Positions 10,256 through 20,762 of a DNA stretch of 64,000 nucleotides are shown here, in pieces (positions within the stretch are counted from its first letter, which is position 1; every line of letters begins with the position of its first letter). Made by a program: the position numbers and the translations under genes. The notes beneath the pieces are model-generated. The model did not search any database. It saw only the letters and a program-made list of their open reading frames with translations, and was not told the origin of the DNA. This stretch comes from Cricetibacter osteomyelitidis. GTDB lineage: Bacteria; Pseudomonadota; Gammaproteobacteria; Enterobacterales; Pasteurellaceae. The stretch is taken from NCBI RefSeq assembly GCF_004340985.1, contig NZ_SLYB01000001.1:186001-250000 (forward strand), given 5' to 3'.

Positions 10256-11101
10256 ATGCTAAATAAAATAGATAATAAATTAATTTATCACCCGTTAAAC
10301 CCAAATTTAAAAGGGGCTCATCGATTCTGCATAGAGTTCTTATTCTTTGGTTTAAAAGAAATGAGGGCCTGTTTATTTGCCGGATTATTTTTTATTGCGA
10401 TGTTTATTATTCCCCGAAGCGGGCTATTCGGTATTCCACGTTATGATGTATTACTCATTATTGCCCTTATTGCACAGGCATTGATGTTTTGGACAAAACT
10501 CGAAACGTTGGATGAAATCAAAGCAATCACATTATTTCATTTAATCGGCTTTATATTAGAATATTTTAAAACATCAAGTCATATTCAATCTTGGGCATAT
10601 CCGGATTTTGCTTACACTAAAATCGATGGCGTACCATTATTTACCGGATTTATGTATGCTGCCGTAGGCAGTTATATTATTCAGGCGTGGCGCTTATTTA
10701 ATTTACAAATAAAAAGTCACCCTCCTTATTGGTTATCCGCTTTAACCGCTATGTTAATTTATCTCAATTTTTTTACACATCATTATATTGGGGATTATCG
10801 CTGGTATCTTGCTGCTTTTGCTATGGGGTTATACGCCCGAACCCAAGTTTATTTTACCCCTTATGATCGCAAGTTAAAAATGCCATTATTACTGGCATTT
10901 GCATTAATTGGTTTTTTTATCTGGGTTGCTGAAAATCTAGGAACCTTCATTGGTATTTGGCAATATCCACATCAAATGGGCGCTTGGGCTACGGTACATT
11001 TAGGTAAGTGGGGGGCTTGGTCATTATTAATTGTTATGACATTCACCCTTGTTGCAAACCTAAAACATATTAAACAAACAATTAAAATATCAAGAGATTA
11101 A
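10256..11101 (+). CDS. DUF817 family integral membrane protein
   Basis: The 281-residue protein is almost entirely hydrophobic, with about eight membrane segments and conserved-looking polar signatures such as RACLFAG, EYFKTSSHIQSWAYPDFAY and FIGIWQYPHQMGAW. These resemble DUF817, a bacterial membrane family without a known role. It sits after hisB and before a his gene fragment, and is more AT-rich than hisB. No good Shine-Dalgarno sequence is obvious, so the start is the weakest part of the call. Confidence 0.75.
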   Translation: MLNKIDNKLIYHPLNPNLKGAHRFCIEFLFFGLKEMRACLFAGLFFIAMFIIPRSGLFGIPRYDVLLIIALIAQALMFWTKLETLDEIKAITLFHLIGFILEYFKTSSHIQSWAYPDFAYTKIDGVPLFTGFMYAAVGSYIIQAWRLFNLQIKSHPPYWLSALTAMLIYLNFFTHHYIGDYRWYLAAFAMGLYARTQVYFTPYDRKLKMPLLLAFALIGFFIWVAENLGTFIGIWQYPHQMGAWATVHLGKWGAWSLLIVMTFTLVANLKHIKQTIKISRD

Positions 11102-11209
11102 AAAGTTTAAAATTTAAAAAAATCAATGAGATATAACAATTACATTAATATAAATAAAGTAAAAATTTAATCTTATTTTATAAAAGACAAATTCTTATAA
11201 GGACTTAAT

Positions 11210-11581
11210 ATGTCAAACATCACCATCATCAACACAGGCTGTGCAAACCTGTCATCAGTAAAATTTGCATTCGACCGCTTCGGCTTCGCGCTGCCAATGG
11301 ATGAATGCAAAGCCGAATGTACAATGGACTTATCGGGCCGCCCCTACTTCAAATTCAAAGCCAAATTCAAACGGGACAAAGTCGGCGATTTCAGCACTGA
11401 AATGACCGAACATTTCTTCCAATCCCTCGCCTACACTCTAATGGCAACCCTGCACCTGAAAACCAAAGGCGACAACGACCACCACAAAATCGAAAGTTTG
11501 TTTAAAGTGTTTGGGCGGACATTGCGGCAGGCGATTAAGGTTGAAGGGAATGCGTTGCCGAGTAGCAAAGGGGTATTGTAA
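11210..11581 (+). pseudogene. Chimeric his fragment: first 23 codons of hisH joined in frame to last 101 codons of hisB
   Basis: Codons 1-23 (11210-11278) match the start of hisH at 12667 with about one base difference. From about 11276 the sequence matches hisB 9800-10105 to the stop codon, with no indel and about 17 base changes in 306 (counted by eye; four amino-acid changes). The join occurs where both genes share a few bases (CGNCCG). It lacks the HisH catalytic triad and the first HisB metal site, so it should have no his activity. This is exactly the joint expected from a tandem duplication running from inside hisB to inside hisH. It has an intact frame and TAAGGA ahead of the ATG, so a peptide may be made. 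Confidence 0.93.
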
Positions 11582-11614
11582 AAATACATAATAGACTAAG
11601 GATAAATTAAAAAT

Positions 11615-12574
11615 ATGAAAAAAGTGTACTTTGATTATCAATTTATAATTGATAGTTTTGATGAGAGAAAATATGGATTCAATTTGGAAAGTGTAAATAA
11701 GCAACAATATCAAATTGTATATTCCCCAGCCCATATTGAGGAGATCGCAAGAGGGGGAAGGAGTAATAAATTAGATATTAATGACTATTTAAGCCGATTA
11801 AGTAAATTAACAGGTGATACAGAAATTATATTTGGTGACTCTGAAACATATAATGTTATTGAATTTATTTCAGATAGAAGGGATAGTGCATTTTTTGCAC
11901 GTGAAAATCCGTCTCTATGTTATAAGAGAGTAGTTAAATATATACACAAGAATGATTTATCTGAGGAAGGACAAACGCAAGTTTTTAAGCGAGCATCTAA
12001 AGTATATGAGAATTTAAAAGGGAAAAAACTCGAGAAGAAAAAAATAGCGATTCATACATTGGATATGAAAAGTAAGTTAAGAGAATATGATGTTTATCAA
12101 ATTTTAATAAATAAGATTGTTGATACTTACTTAACTGGTCTAGCTATAAATATGATGCTTTGTGATGATATAAATGTAAATATATTACCTAATTCCTATT
12201 TTCAAGAAATACTAGCTAACTGGCTGAGAATATTAAGTTTTTTACGTGTTAATATTTATGAGTATATATGTAATTTGATGAGAGAAGAGAATATTTATCC
12301 TTATATAAGAAACAATCACCACTTAATTGAGAATATAATTGACAATACCATGAAAGTTTTATTAGAGATTGGCTTTTATTCTGAAAGTAAAAATAAAGTT
12401 GTTTCTAATCTCCATGATACGACACATTGCATCTACGCTAGTTATTGTGATTATTTCATTACTAGAGATAAGAGACTATATGAAAAAATTAAGGTTATTT
12501 ATGAGTTTTTGTCAATTCCGACAGAAATAATTTATGCTGATCCTAAAACTGATAATTTGCAATTTTTAAAATAA
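11615..12574 (+). CDS. PIN-like nuclease domain protein, AT-rich
   Basis: The 319-residue product starts with YFDYQFIIDSF and has VYSPAHIEEIAR near residue 36. Its C-terminal part carries HDTTHCIYASYCDYFITRDKR and then a strand PTEII. The order of acidic residues (N-terminal Asp, internal Glu, DxxH..A...D.FIT.D) is the layout of PIN-domain ribonucleases. A long helical middle separates the two parts, as in larger PIN-like proteins seen in defence or toxin settings. It is markedly more AT-rich than the flanking his genes, suggesting transfer. No antitoxin partner is visible. The nuclease call rests on motif layout only. Confidence 0.55.
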   Translation: MKKVYFDYQFIIDSFDERKYGFNLESVNKQQYQIVYSPAHIEEIARGGRSNKLDINDYLSRLSKLTGDTEIIFGDSETYNVIEFISDRRDSAFFARENPSLCYKRVVKYIHKNDLSEEGQTQVFKRASKVYENLKGKKLEKKKIAIHTLDMKSKLREYDVYQILINKIVDTYLTGLAINMMLCDDINVNILPNSYFQEILANWLRILSFLRVNIYEYICNLMREENIYPYIRNNHHLIENIIDNTMKVLLEIGFYSESKNKVVSNLHDTTHCIYASYCDYFITRDKRLYEKIKVIYEFLSIPTEIIYADPKTDNLQFLK

Positions 12575-12666
12575 TATACGCTAGAAAATTAACCAATAAT
12601 TTTATCCAGGAATCAAAGAACAATATTTTTCGTTTAGAACTACTTAAGAATAACAAAGGAAATAAT

Positions 12667-13260
12667 ATGTCAAACATCACCATCATCAACACAGGCTGTG
12701 CAAACCTGTCATCGGTAAAATTTGCATTCGACCGTCTGAATATTCAGGCAGAAATTAGTCGTGATTTAGACAAAATCAAATCGGCGGATAAATTGCTGCT
12801 TCCCGGTGTCGGCACGGCAGCGGCAGCAATGCAGATTCTGCAGGATCGCCGGTTGATTGACACAATCCGCAATGCCACCCAACCGATGCTCGGCATTTGT
12901 TTAGGAATGCAGTTAATGACCGCATTTTCGACGGAGGGCAATGTGGAGACGCTCAATGTTATTCCGGCACGCACTGAGCACTTACAGGCTCAAGGGCTGC
13001 CACTGCCGCATATGGGCTGGAATAACGTGCATTATCAACCAAATCACCCGTTATTTGACGGCATTGAACAAGGCAGCCATTTTTATTTTGTGCATAGCTA
13101 TGCGGTTAGACCGAATGAATGCACCATCGCCACCTGCGATTATGGCTCGCCGTTTTCCGCCGCCATTGCCCGTGATAACTTCTACGGCGTGCAGTTTCAC
13201 CCCGAACGCTCCGGCAAAAATGGGGCAAAGTTACTGCGGAATTTTGTGGAGAATGTTTGA
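12667..13260 (+). CDS. hisH: Imidazole glycerol phosphate synthase, glutaminase subunit
   Basis: HisH releases ammonia from glutamine and passes it to HisF. The 197-residue protein has the class I glutaminase triad: Cys78 in GICLGMQ, and His178 and Glu180 in VQFHPERSG, plus the oxyanion-strand region LLLPGVGT. AAAGGAAAT precedes the ATG. Its first 69 bases also occur at 11210. It is separated from hisA by a Bro-N gene, so the usual hisH-hisA-hisF adjacency is broken. Confidence 0.97.
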   Translation: MSNITIINTGCANLSSVKFAFDRLNIQAEISRDLDKIKSADKLLLPGVGTAAAAMQILQDRRLIDTIRNATQPMLGICLGMQLMTAFSTEGNVETLNVIPARTEHLQAQGLPLPHMGWNNVHYQPNHPLFDGIEQGSHFYFVHSYAVRPNECTIATCDYGSPFSAAIARDNFYGVQFHPERSGKNGAKLLRNFVENV

Positions 13261-13396
13261 TTTTCTGCGAACAAGTGGTTGGATTTTGCTAATTTTTTGC
13301 AAAATTGCGATCCGGATCGTAAAACACCAATTTTCGCCTTGCTTAAGATAAAATACTGAATATAATCACAGTGTTTTTGACAACAAGGAATGACAG

Positions 13397-14245
13397 ATGA
13401 ACGAGATTAAACTCTTTGAAAACAGCCAAATCCGCTCAGTGTGGGATGCAGAAAAAGAAGAATGGTTTTTTAGTGTGGTGGATATTGTGGGTGCATTAAC
13501 AAGTCAGCCTGATTACCGCTCTGCTAGTAATTATTGGAAAGTATTAAAAAATCGTTTAAAGGCAGAAGGAAATGAACTGGTTACAATTTGTAACCAGTTG
13601 AAAATGAGAGCTGTCGATGGAAAAATGCGATTAACCGATGTTGCTGATTTACAAGGCATTTTCCGTATTATTCAGTCTATTCCTTCTCCAAAAGCCGAAC
13701 CGTTTAAAATGTGGCTGGCGGAAGTGGGTAAGGAACGCGTGGACGAAATTGTTGATCCGGAATTAACCATTGATCGGGCATTGGAAACCTATTTGAAAAA
13801 AGGTTATTCTCGTGAGTGGATCAACCAGCGGTTACAAGCCATTCAGGTACGAAAAGAGCTGACGGATGCCTGGCAGGATCACGGTGTGGAACAAGGGCGT
13901 GAATTTGCTATTTTAACCAATGAGATTACCCAAGCGTGGAGCGGAATGACTACACGTGAATATAAGGATTTCAAAGGGTTAAAAAAAGAAAATCTACGGG
14001 ATAATATGTCCACCACCGAGTTGGTACTGAATATGTTGGCGGAAGCTGCGACGAAAGATATTACCCATATTACGTACCCACAGGGGCTGGAGGAAAATCG
14101 AGCGGTGGCACAACGGGGCGGCAATGTAGCAAAAGTCGCCAGAGAGAGTTTGGAAAAAGAGACAGGCAAACCGGTGATTACCCGGCAAAAAGCGATAGAT
14201 TTTGCCGCTTTAATTAGTAACGTGGCGAAATTAAAAAAAGAATAA
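13397..14245 (+). CDS. Bro-N domain protein (phage antirepressor-like)
   Basis: The 282-residue protein begins with IKLFENSQIRSVWDAEKEEWFFSVVDIVGALT and continues with ADLQGIFRIIQSIPSPKAEPFKMWLAEVG. This is the BRO-family N-terminal domain found in phage and virus antirepressors. The C-terminal half, with LTDAWQDHGVEQGREFAILTNEI, is typical of chromosomal Bro-N proteins of this size. An ATG with ACAAGGAATG upstream is used. It lies between hisH and hisA and likely arrived with mobile DNA. Its function here is unknown; DNA binding is expected for the family. Confidence 0.8.
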   Translation: MNEIKLFENSQIRSVWDAEKEEWFFSVVDIVGALTSQPDYRSASNYWKVLKNRLKAEGNELVTICNQLKMRAVDGKMRLTDVADLQGIFRIIQSIPSPKAEPFKMWLAEVGKERVDEIVDPELTIDRALETYLKKGYSREWINQRLQAIQVRKELTDAWQDHGVEQGREFAILTNEITQAWSGMTTREYKDFKGLKKENLRDNMSTTELVLNMLAEAATKDITHITYPQGLEENRAVAQRGGNVAKVARESLEKETGKPVITRQKAIDFAALISNVAKLKKE

Positions 14246-15786
<1,541 letters not shown>

Positions 15787-15828
15787 CAAGCGGTCTGATT
15801 TTTTAGACAATTTGCAATAAGAAGAAAA

Positions 15829-16398
15829 ATGAACCAGCTACTTATATTGGAAATCGTGATATTAGTGATCATTTTGATCATCATTGTGGCGCTGAAATCC
15901 GGCAAAAACAGGCGGAAGCGGCATAGTAATCACGAGCTCCCAAATGCCTTATCGCTGATTGCCAATGCTAAAATGTTTACCAAACCGCTAATGAATAAAT
16001 CGGAATATAAACTGTTTCAACAAATCAATGCGTTATTGGCACAGCGGTTTAAATCTGCCGGTTTTCGATTATTTGCTCAAGTATCAATGGGCGAATTTCT
16101 AGGCTGTGAAAACCGTACACATTTTAATTTAATCAATAGTAAACGGGTGGATTTTTTAATTATTGACCGCTGCGGATCGCCGGTTATCGTGATTGAATAT
16201 CAAGGTGGCGGGCATTTTCAGCAAAATGCAATCGAACGTGATGCAATTAAAAAAGAAGCCTGTCGCCAAGCAAATGTTTATTATTTGGAAATCCCACAAA
16301 ATTATGATCAACTCTCTTTTGAAACGATCAGTCATCATTTAGATCAATATTTAGAGGCAAAAAATGCAACACAAAATCAACTGGCAAAAAGTCGATAA
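15829..16398 (+). CDS. DUF2726 domain protein with N-terminal membrane anchor
   Basis: The 189-residue protein has one N-terminal membrane segment (about residues 3-23). A DUF2726-type domain follows, containing [55 protein letters not shown] and a final VYYLEIP strand. The D-x-(I/V)xEYQ-like core resembles the restriction-endonuclease-like fold, so a nuclease relationship is possible but unproven. It lies between hisF and hisIE and overlaps the hisIE start by 35 bp, so it is embedded in the his transcript. Confidence 0.75.
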   Translation: MNQLLILEIVILVIILIIIVALKSGKNRRKRHSNHELPNALSLIANAKMFTKPLMNKSEYKLFQQINALLAQRFKSAGFRLFAQVSMGEFLGCENRTHFNLINSKRVDFLIIDRCGSPVIVIEYQGGGHFQQNAIERDAIKKEACRQANVYYLEIPQNYDQLSFETISHHLDQYLEAKNATQNQLAKSR

Positions 16399-17005
16399 TT
16401 TATTACCGGTTATCGTGCAACATTATCAAACCTGTGAGGTGCTAATGCTGGGCTATATGAACGCTGAAGCATTGAATAAAACCCTTGCGGAAAAACGGGT
16501 AACCTTTTATTCCCGCACCAAACAGCGCCTGTGGACAAAAGGTGAAACCTCGGGGCATTTTCTCAATGTAGTGGATATGAGTTTGGATTGTGATAATGAT
16601 ACGTTATTGATTATTGCAAATCCCATTGGTGAAACCTGTCATACAGGAGCGGAAAGTTGCTTCCACAAGTTTGAACAACAAGCGGATTTGGATTGGACAT
16701 TTTTTGCAAAATTGGAACGGATGATTGCAGAGCGTAAAACTCACGATCCGGAAAATTCTTATACCGCAAAACTTTATGTCAAAGGCACAAAAAAAATTGC
16801 ACAGAAAGTGGGAGAAGAAGGCGTTGAAACTGCACTGGCAGCGGTGGCAAAAGATCGTGAAGAATTAGTGTCGGAAGCAGCGGATTTGGCGTACCATCTC
16901 ACCGTATTATTGCAGGATGCCGATCTTGAGTGGGCGGATGTATTGGCGAAATTACGCGAACGCCACGCGGGGATTGGGCTGCATCCGGAAGGTTCGAATA
17001 AGTAA
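16364..17005 (+). CDS. hisI: Bifunctional phosphoribosyl-AMP cyclohydrolase / phosphoribosyl-ATP pyrophosphatase
   Basis: This HisIE fusion carries out steps 2 and 3 of histidine synthesis. The N-terminal cyclohydrolase (about residues 1-110) has [29 protein letters not shown], the metal-binding DCDND and the zinc cysteines [12 protein letters not shown]. The C-terminal MazG-like pyrophosphatase (about 115-213) has [13 protein letters not shown] and [13 protein letters not shown]. The ATG lies within the end of the DUF2726 gene, 35 bp before its stop. A bidirectional terminator follows. Confidence 0.96.
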   Translation: MQHKINWQKVDNLLPVIVQHYQTCEVLMLGYMNAEALNKTLAEKRVTFYSRTKQRLWTKGETSGHFLNVVDMSLDCDNDTLLIIANPIGETCHTGAESCFHKFEQQADLDWTFFAKLERMIAERKTHDPENSYTAKLYVKGTKKIAQKVGEEGVETALAAVAKDREELVSEAADLAYHLTVLLQDADLEWADVLAKLRERHAGIGLHPEGSNK

Positions 17006-17023
17006 TCTTGTCAATTTAAGAGC

Positions 17024-17064
17024 AAAGTGCGGTTAAAACGTAAAAATTTTTAACCGCACTTTTT
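17024..17064. terminator. Bidirectional terminator made of paired uptake signals
   Basis: AAAGTGCGGTTAAAA (17024-17038) and its inverse TTTTTAACCGCACTTTTT (17047-17064) form a strong stem with T runs on both strands. It serves the his operon on the plus strand and brnQ on the minus strand. Confidence 0.9.
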
Positions 17065-18354
17065 CTAGGATTTTCTGAACAAACGGATAAGAACGCCGAT
17101 TAATAATCCTGCTAAGGCAAAGGGTATCCATTCCATTGAATAGTTTTTTAATGGCAGGCTTTGCGTAAACGGCACTTCAGCAACGGATAAAATAGAAATG
17201 ATAGATACAAATCCAATGGTTATACGTTGTACGAGTAATGGTAATTTTATTAATATATTGATAAATAACAGTAAGATAATTGTAATTGAAATCGGATAAA
17301 GAATTAATAATACCGGTACCGATTTAGTAATTACTACATTGAGACCTTGGTTGGATATCACAAATCCTATTAAAGCAAAAATAACGGCATAGGTTTTATA
17401 GGAAATTCGATGATATATTTCATTGAAATATTCACTGACGGAAGCAATAAGGCCTATTGTGGTCGTTAAACAGGCAAGAGATACGATAATGCCCAATAAT
17501 GTACGACCAAATTCTCCAAAAGCCAAGGTTGCGGCACTGTTCAGAATATATGTGCCAATATCTTGGTTTTTTTGTGTAATTTCTTGTAACACGAGATCGC
17601 TAATCGGCATATTACGCCCAATCCACGCCAAAGCAATATAAATTAATGCAAGAAAAACGGCAGCGATAATACCGGCTAGGGTTGTTTGTTTTGTTAATGA
17701 ATTATCCGTAGAAATTCCTCTATTTCTAATGGACATAATAACGATAACCGAAAATGCGATGGAGGCGAGGGCATCCATCGTTAAATATCCCTGTAACATG
17801 CCGGTAAAAAACGGCGATTCGTTGACAATATTGTGTTCAATAACGGGGGCGTCGGCCAATAAAAATATAGTACGCACCACTAAAGCTAAAATCGTAAGTA
17901 ATAGCACCGGGGTTAAAATTGCTCCGATTCGTTCAACCATTTTGGATGGATTAATGGAAAGCCACAATGCTAATAGAAAATAAAGTGCGGTGAAAATTAG
18001 CAAAGAATTTGAACCGCCGGTTCCCACGAAAGGAATGACCGCCATTTCATAAGCCGTTGCAGCGGTTCTTGGTATAGCAAAAAAAGGGCCGATACTTAAA
18101 TAAATGGCAGATAAAAAAATCAAAGAAAACCACGGATGGATTTTATCTAATGTTTTTTTATAACCACCGTGATAATAACTGCTGACAATAATTGCAATTA
18201 AAGGTAATCCGACACCAGTAATAACGAAACCGATGACTGCAAACCAAAATCCGGTGGCATTTTCTAATCCTAAACGAGGGGGAAAAATTAAATTGCCGGC
18301 ACCAAAAAACATGGCAAAAAGCATAAAGCCGACTACAAAAGTGTTTTTAGTCAT
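17065..18354 (-). CDS. brnQ: Branched-chain amino acid carrier BrnQ
   Basis: The 429-residue inner-membrane protein has about 12 helices and begins with FVVGFMLFAMFFGAGNLIFPPRLG, the LIVCS-family signature. It also has YLSIGPFFAIPRTAATAYE and GYLTMDALASIAF. It is a sodium-coupled symporter for leucine, isoleucine and valine. It is convergent with the his operon and shares its uptake-signal terminator. The next upstream gene on the same strand ends only 18 bp away, so both may be co-transcribed. Confidence 0.93.
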   Translation of the reverse strand: MTKNTFVVGFMLFAMFFGAGNLIFPPRLGLENATGFWFAVIGFVITGVGLPLIAIIVSSYYHGGYKKTLDKIHPWFSLIFLSAIYLSIGPFFAIPRTAATAYEMAVIPFVGTGGSNSLLIFTALYFLLALWLSINPSKMVERIGAILTPVLLLTILALVVRTIFLLADAPVIEHNIVNESPFFTGMLQGYLTMDALASIAFSVIVIMSIRNRGISTDNSLTKQTTLAGIIAAVFLALIYIALAWIGRNMPISDLVLQEITQKNQDIGTYILNSAATLAFGEFGRTLLGIIVSLACLTTTIGLIASVSEYFNEIYHRISYKTYAVIFALIGFVISNQGLNVVITKSVPVLLILYPISITIILLLFINILIKLPLLVQRITIGFVSIISILSVAEVPFTQSLPLKNYSMEWIPFALAGLLIGVLIRLFRKS

Positions 18355-18372
18355 ATTGTTATCTCTTATAGA

Positions 18373-20355
18373 TTATTGATATCCTTGAACTAAATAATTA
18401 ATTTGCCAAGATAGTAGTTTTTTATAAGCCTGAATCTGCATTATTTCTTCTTGGCTTATTGTGATTTCATTCGATACGAGCAAATCGGTATTCCACTGGT
18501 ATTTTGTATAATTTTCACCGTGATAAATCACACCGGAGTCATTTGCCCAAATTCTGCCGGAGTAGGCAAAATTATAATTAGGGTGTTCGTGTTCGGCGAG
18601 TAAATTGCGACCTCCTAAATTCCAATACTCTGTTTCTGATAAGCTAAGTGCATATAATGTTGGAAAAATATCTTTATGCGAACCAATACGCTGCGTATCA
18701 AATTTAATGGCAAGATTTGTTTGCAATGCTTGCGGAATATGTACGAAAAATGGTACGGCTTCAACAAGAAAATATTCTTTTGGTAATTCTGATTTAAAGC
18801 CTCTAATATGATGATCACCGGTAATCGCAATAATTGTGTTATCCTTCACATGGCTGTTCTCGATATTTTCAATAAATTCCCCTGCTGCATTTGCCGAATA
18901 TTGATAAGTTTGTAATGTTTTTAAGCGTTCTTCATCGGAATTGCCAAACTTATTCGACAAAACATGTGCTTGAAGGTTATTGGCCTTATAGTGTTTAGGC
19001 ACTTCATAAGGCGGATGATTTGTAATCGTCAATATATTGATAAATAGTGGAATATCCGTTTCTTTCAATAATTTTTCCGCCAGTTTAAAGACAAACTCAT
19101 CAGCAACTCCCCAGTAGGATAGTGTTTCTTTTGCTTCAGGATAAATATCAAAAATATTATTTTGATCGTAAATTTCATCTACGCCTTGTAATGGTAAATA
19201 ATTCCCTAAATTACGCCACATCATATTACCGGATGTAATAAAAATTGTTTTATAACCTTGTGATTTATAAGTTATAAAGGGGGAGTGCGGTAATGCTGTT
19301 TTTTGTGCGATAGACTGACTGATATTTTGTATCGGACTATAAAAATAAAGATGAGCCAATGCGGGAGCTGTGCCGTTATAAGTTGAAATAAAACGTTTAA
19401 ATAAAAAATCCTTGTCAAAATAAGGACGTAATTTTCCTAGCAGATCATTTTTATTCGGATCATCGAAAACAAGACAGTTTGTACCAAAACTTTCCATTAA
19501 TGCAAAGACAACATGGGGTTTATGAGCAGCCAGATAATCATTTTGTTCCGTTTTATCTAATAAGTCATTTTGATTTAAGGCTTGTTGCATTAGATTTAAG
19601 CCTTCGGCTTGGGATACCGGTTGAAACTTAATTTCTTGCTTGCGATCTTTAAATGCCCATTCCATCGCGGCAATCCCATTAGGCACTATTTTATTGATCG
19701 TACTTAATGAGGAAACTTGTGCATGATTTTTACCTAAAGGCAAAGAATGAAGAGTACCGCGTGCCAGTAAAACCATCAGTGCGATTGAAGTAATAAAAAT
19801 CAGTGAAAACAGCCATACATTCGTATTGATGGCAAACCATTGTTGCGATAATGAATAGTAAACAAAAACAGCAGGCGCGAATGCACAGGCAGATAATAAA
19901 AGAAATGCTTTAATTACCGGATAATCATCATAAATATTTTTTAGTATTGCTACGGTATCATCCTCGGTAATACCAAACATAAAAATATCATAATAATTAT
20001 TATAGGTTTTAAAATAGAAATAATTACCCGCAATAATACTCAATGAAATAAAAGAAAAGACAAAAATATAAACGGACCAAAGCCAAGCGGATAAGTTTTG
20101 AGATAAGCCGATTAATGTACTAATAGTACCGATAAGAAGCGGAATGGATAATATAATAGCAATATATTTAGCATCAAAGCGTAAACCTAATAAGCGTAGG
20201 CGTTTGAATTGAGAAGAATAATTAGGGGATAATAAAATATCAGATTCAATAAATTTTTTGATCATTATTTCACGATTTAATTGAAATAATATCAAAAGAT
20301 AGCAAAAGAGGATAAGAACAGTAAAAAGTAAAGATTCAGCGTTAACTAAAGACAT
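18373..20355 (-). CDS. LtaS-like membrane sulfatase-fold phosphotransferase
   Basis: The 660-residue protein has about five membrane segments in the first ~205 residues. A large alkaline-phosphatase-superfamily domain follows. Landmarks are VVFALMESFGTN (metal-binding Glu), FISTYNGTAPALAHL (candidate nucleophilic Thr), TITNHPPYEVP and IAITGDHHIRG (metal-binding Asp and His). This is the architecture of lipoteichoic acid synthase relatives, which transfer phosphoglycerol or phosphoethanolamine on the periplasmic face. Gram-negative members are thought to modify surface glycans or lipids. The acceptor is not predictable from sequence. Confidence 0.8.
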   Translation of the reverse strand: MSLVNAESLLFTVLILFCYLLILFQLNREIMIKKFIESDILLSPNYSSQFKRLRLLGLRFDAKYIAIILSIPLLIGTISTLIGLSQNLSAWLWSVYIFVFSFISLSIIAGNYFYFKTYNNYYDIFMFGITEDDTVAILKNIYDDYPVIKAFLLLSACAFAPAVFVYYSLSQQWFAINTNVWLFSLIFITSIALMVLLARGTLHSLPLGKNHAQVSSLSTINKIVPNGIAAMEWAFKDRKQEIKFQPVSQAEGLNLMQQALNQNDLLDKTEQNDYLAAHKPHVVFALMESFGTNCLVFDDPNKNDLLGKLRPYFDKDFLFKRFISTYNGTAPALAHLYFYSPIQNISQSIAQKTALPHSPFITYKSQGYKTIFITSGNMMWRNLGNYLPLQGVDEIYDQNNIFDIYPEAKETLSYWGVADEFVFKLAEKLLKETDIPLFINILTITNHPPYEVPKHYKANNLQAHVLSNKFGNSDEERLKTLQTYQYSANAAGEFIENIENSHVKDNTIIAITGDHHIRGFKSELPKEYFLVEAVPFFVHIPQALQTNLAIKFDTQRIGSHKDIFPTLYALSLSETEYWNLGGRNLLAEHEHPNYNFAYSGRIWANDSGVIYHGENYTKYQWNTDLLVSNEITISQEEIMQIQAYKKLLSWQINYLVQGYQ

Positions 20356-20393
20356 AATTATTATTTTTATATTACTGTTTTAGTAAAAAGAAG

Positions 20394-20469
20394 TGGTGGG
20401 CGATACCGGTCTCGAACCAGTGACCCCCTCCTTGTAAGGGAGGTGCTCTCCCAACTGAGCTAATCGCCC
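20394..20469 (-). tRNA. tRNA-Val (UAC), copy 1
   Basis: The reverse strand folds as a complete cloverleaf starting GGGCGATTAGCTCAGT, with anticodon loop CTTACAA (anticodon TAC), T-loop GGTTCGAGACC and encoded CCA. It is 76 nt and identical to the next two copies. Confidence 0.96.
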
Positions 20470-20517
20470 GACGATAATCGTTTAAGACTAAGTGCGGTCT
20501 GATTTTAAGTTTTTTCG

Positions 20518-20593
20518 TGGTGGGCGATACCGGTCTCGAACCAGTGACCCCCTCCTTGTAAGGGAGGTGCTCTCCCAACTGAGCTAATCGCCC
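20518..20593 (-). tRNA. tRNA-Val (UAC), copy 2
   Basis: Same 76-nt sequence, anticodon TAC and encoded CCA as its neighbours. It is separated from copy 1 by 48 bp containing an uptake signal. Confidence 0.96.
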
Positions 20594-20671
20594 ACTTAAA
20601 AAAGCCTTAAAATCTTGGGTTACCTTTCCAGGTTACTTTTATTTACAACGAGAAACACTTAAAAGTTGAAG

Positions 20672-20747
20672 TGGTGGGCGATACCGGTCTCGAACCAGTG
20701 ACCCCCTCCTTGTAAGGGAGGTGCTCTCCCAACTGAGCTAATCGCCC
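20672..20747 (-). tRNA. tRNA-Val (UAC), copy 3
   Basis: Third identical 76-nt copy and the promoter-proximal one. All three probably form one precursor transcript. Confidence 0.96.
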
Positions 20748-20762
20748 TCGTTGTGGTGTGGC

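Noticed and set aside
20372-20578. A 68-codon minus-strand frame running through the tRNA genes
   Set aside because: It is a by-product of two identical tRNA copies in the same frame and has no ribosome site.
20394-20747. Three evenly spaced identical units, at first sight a repeat array
   Set aside because: Each unit is a full tRNA-Val gene with cloverleaf and CCA; spacers are too few and units too long for a CRISPR array.
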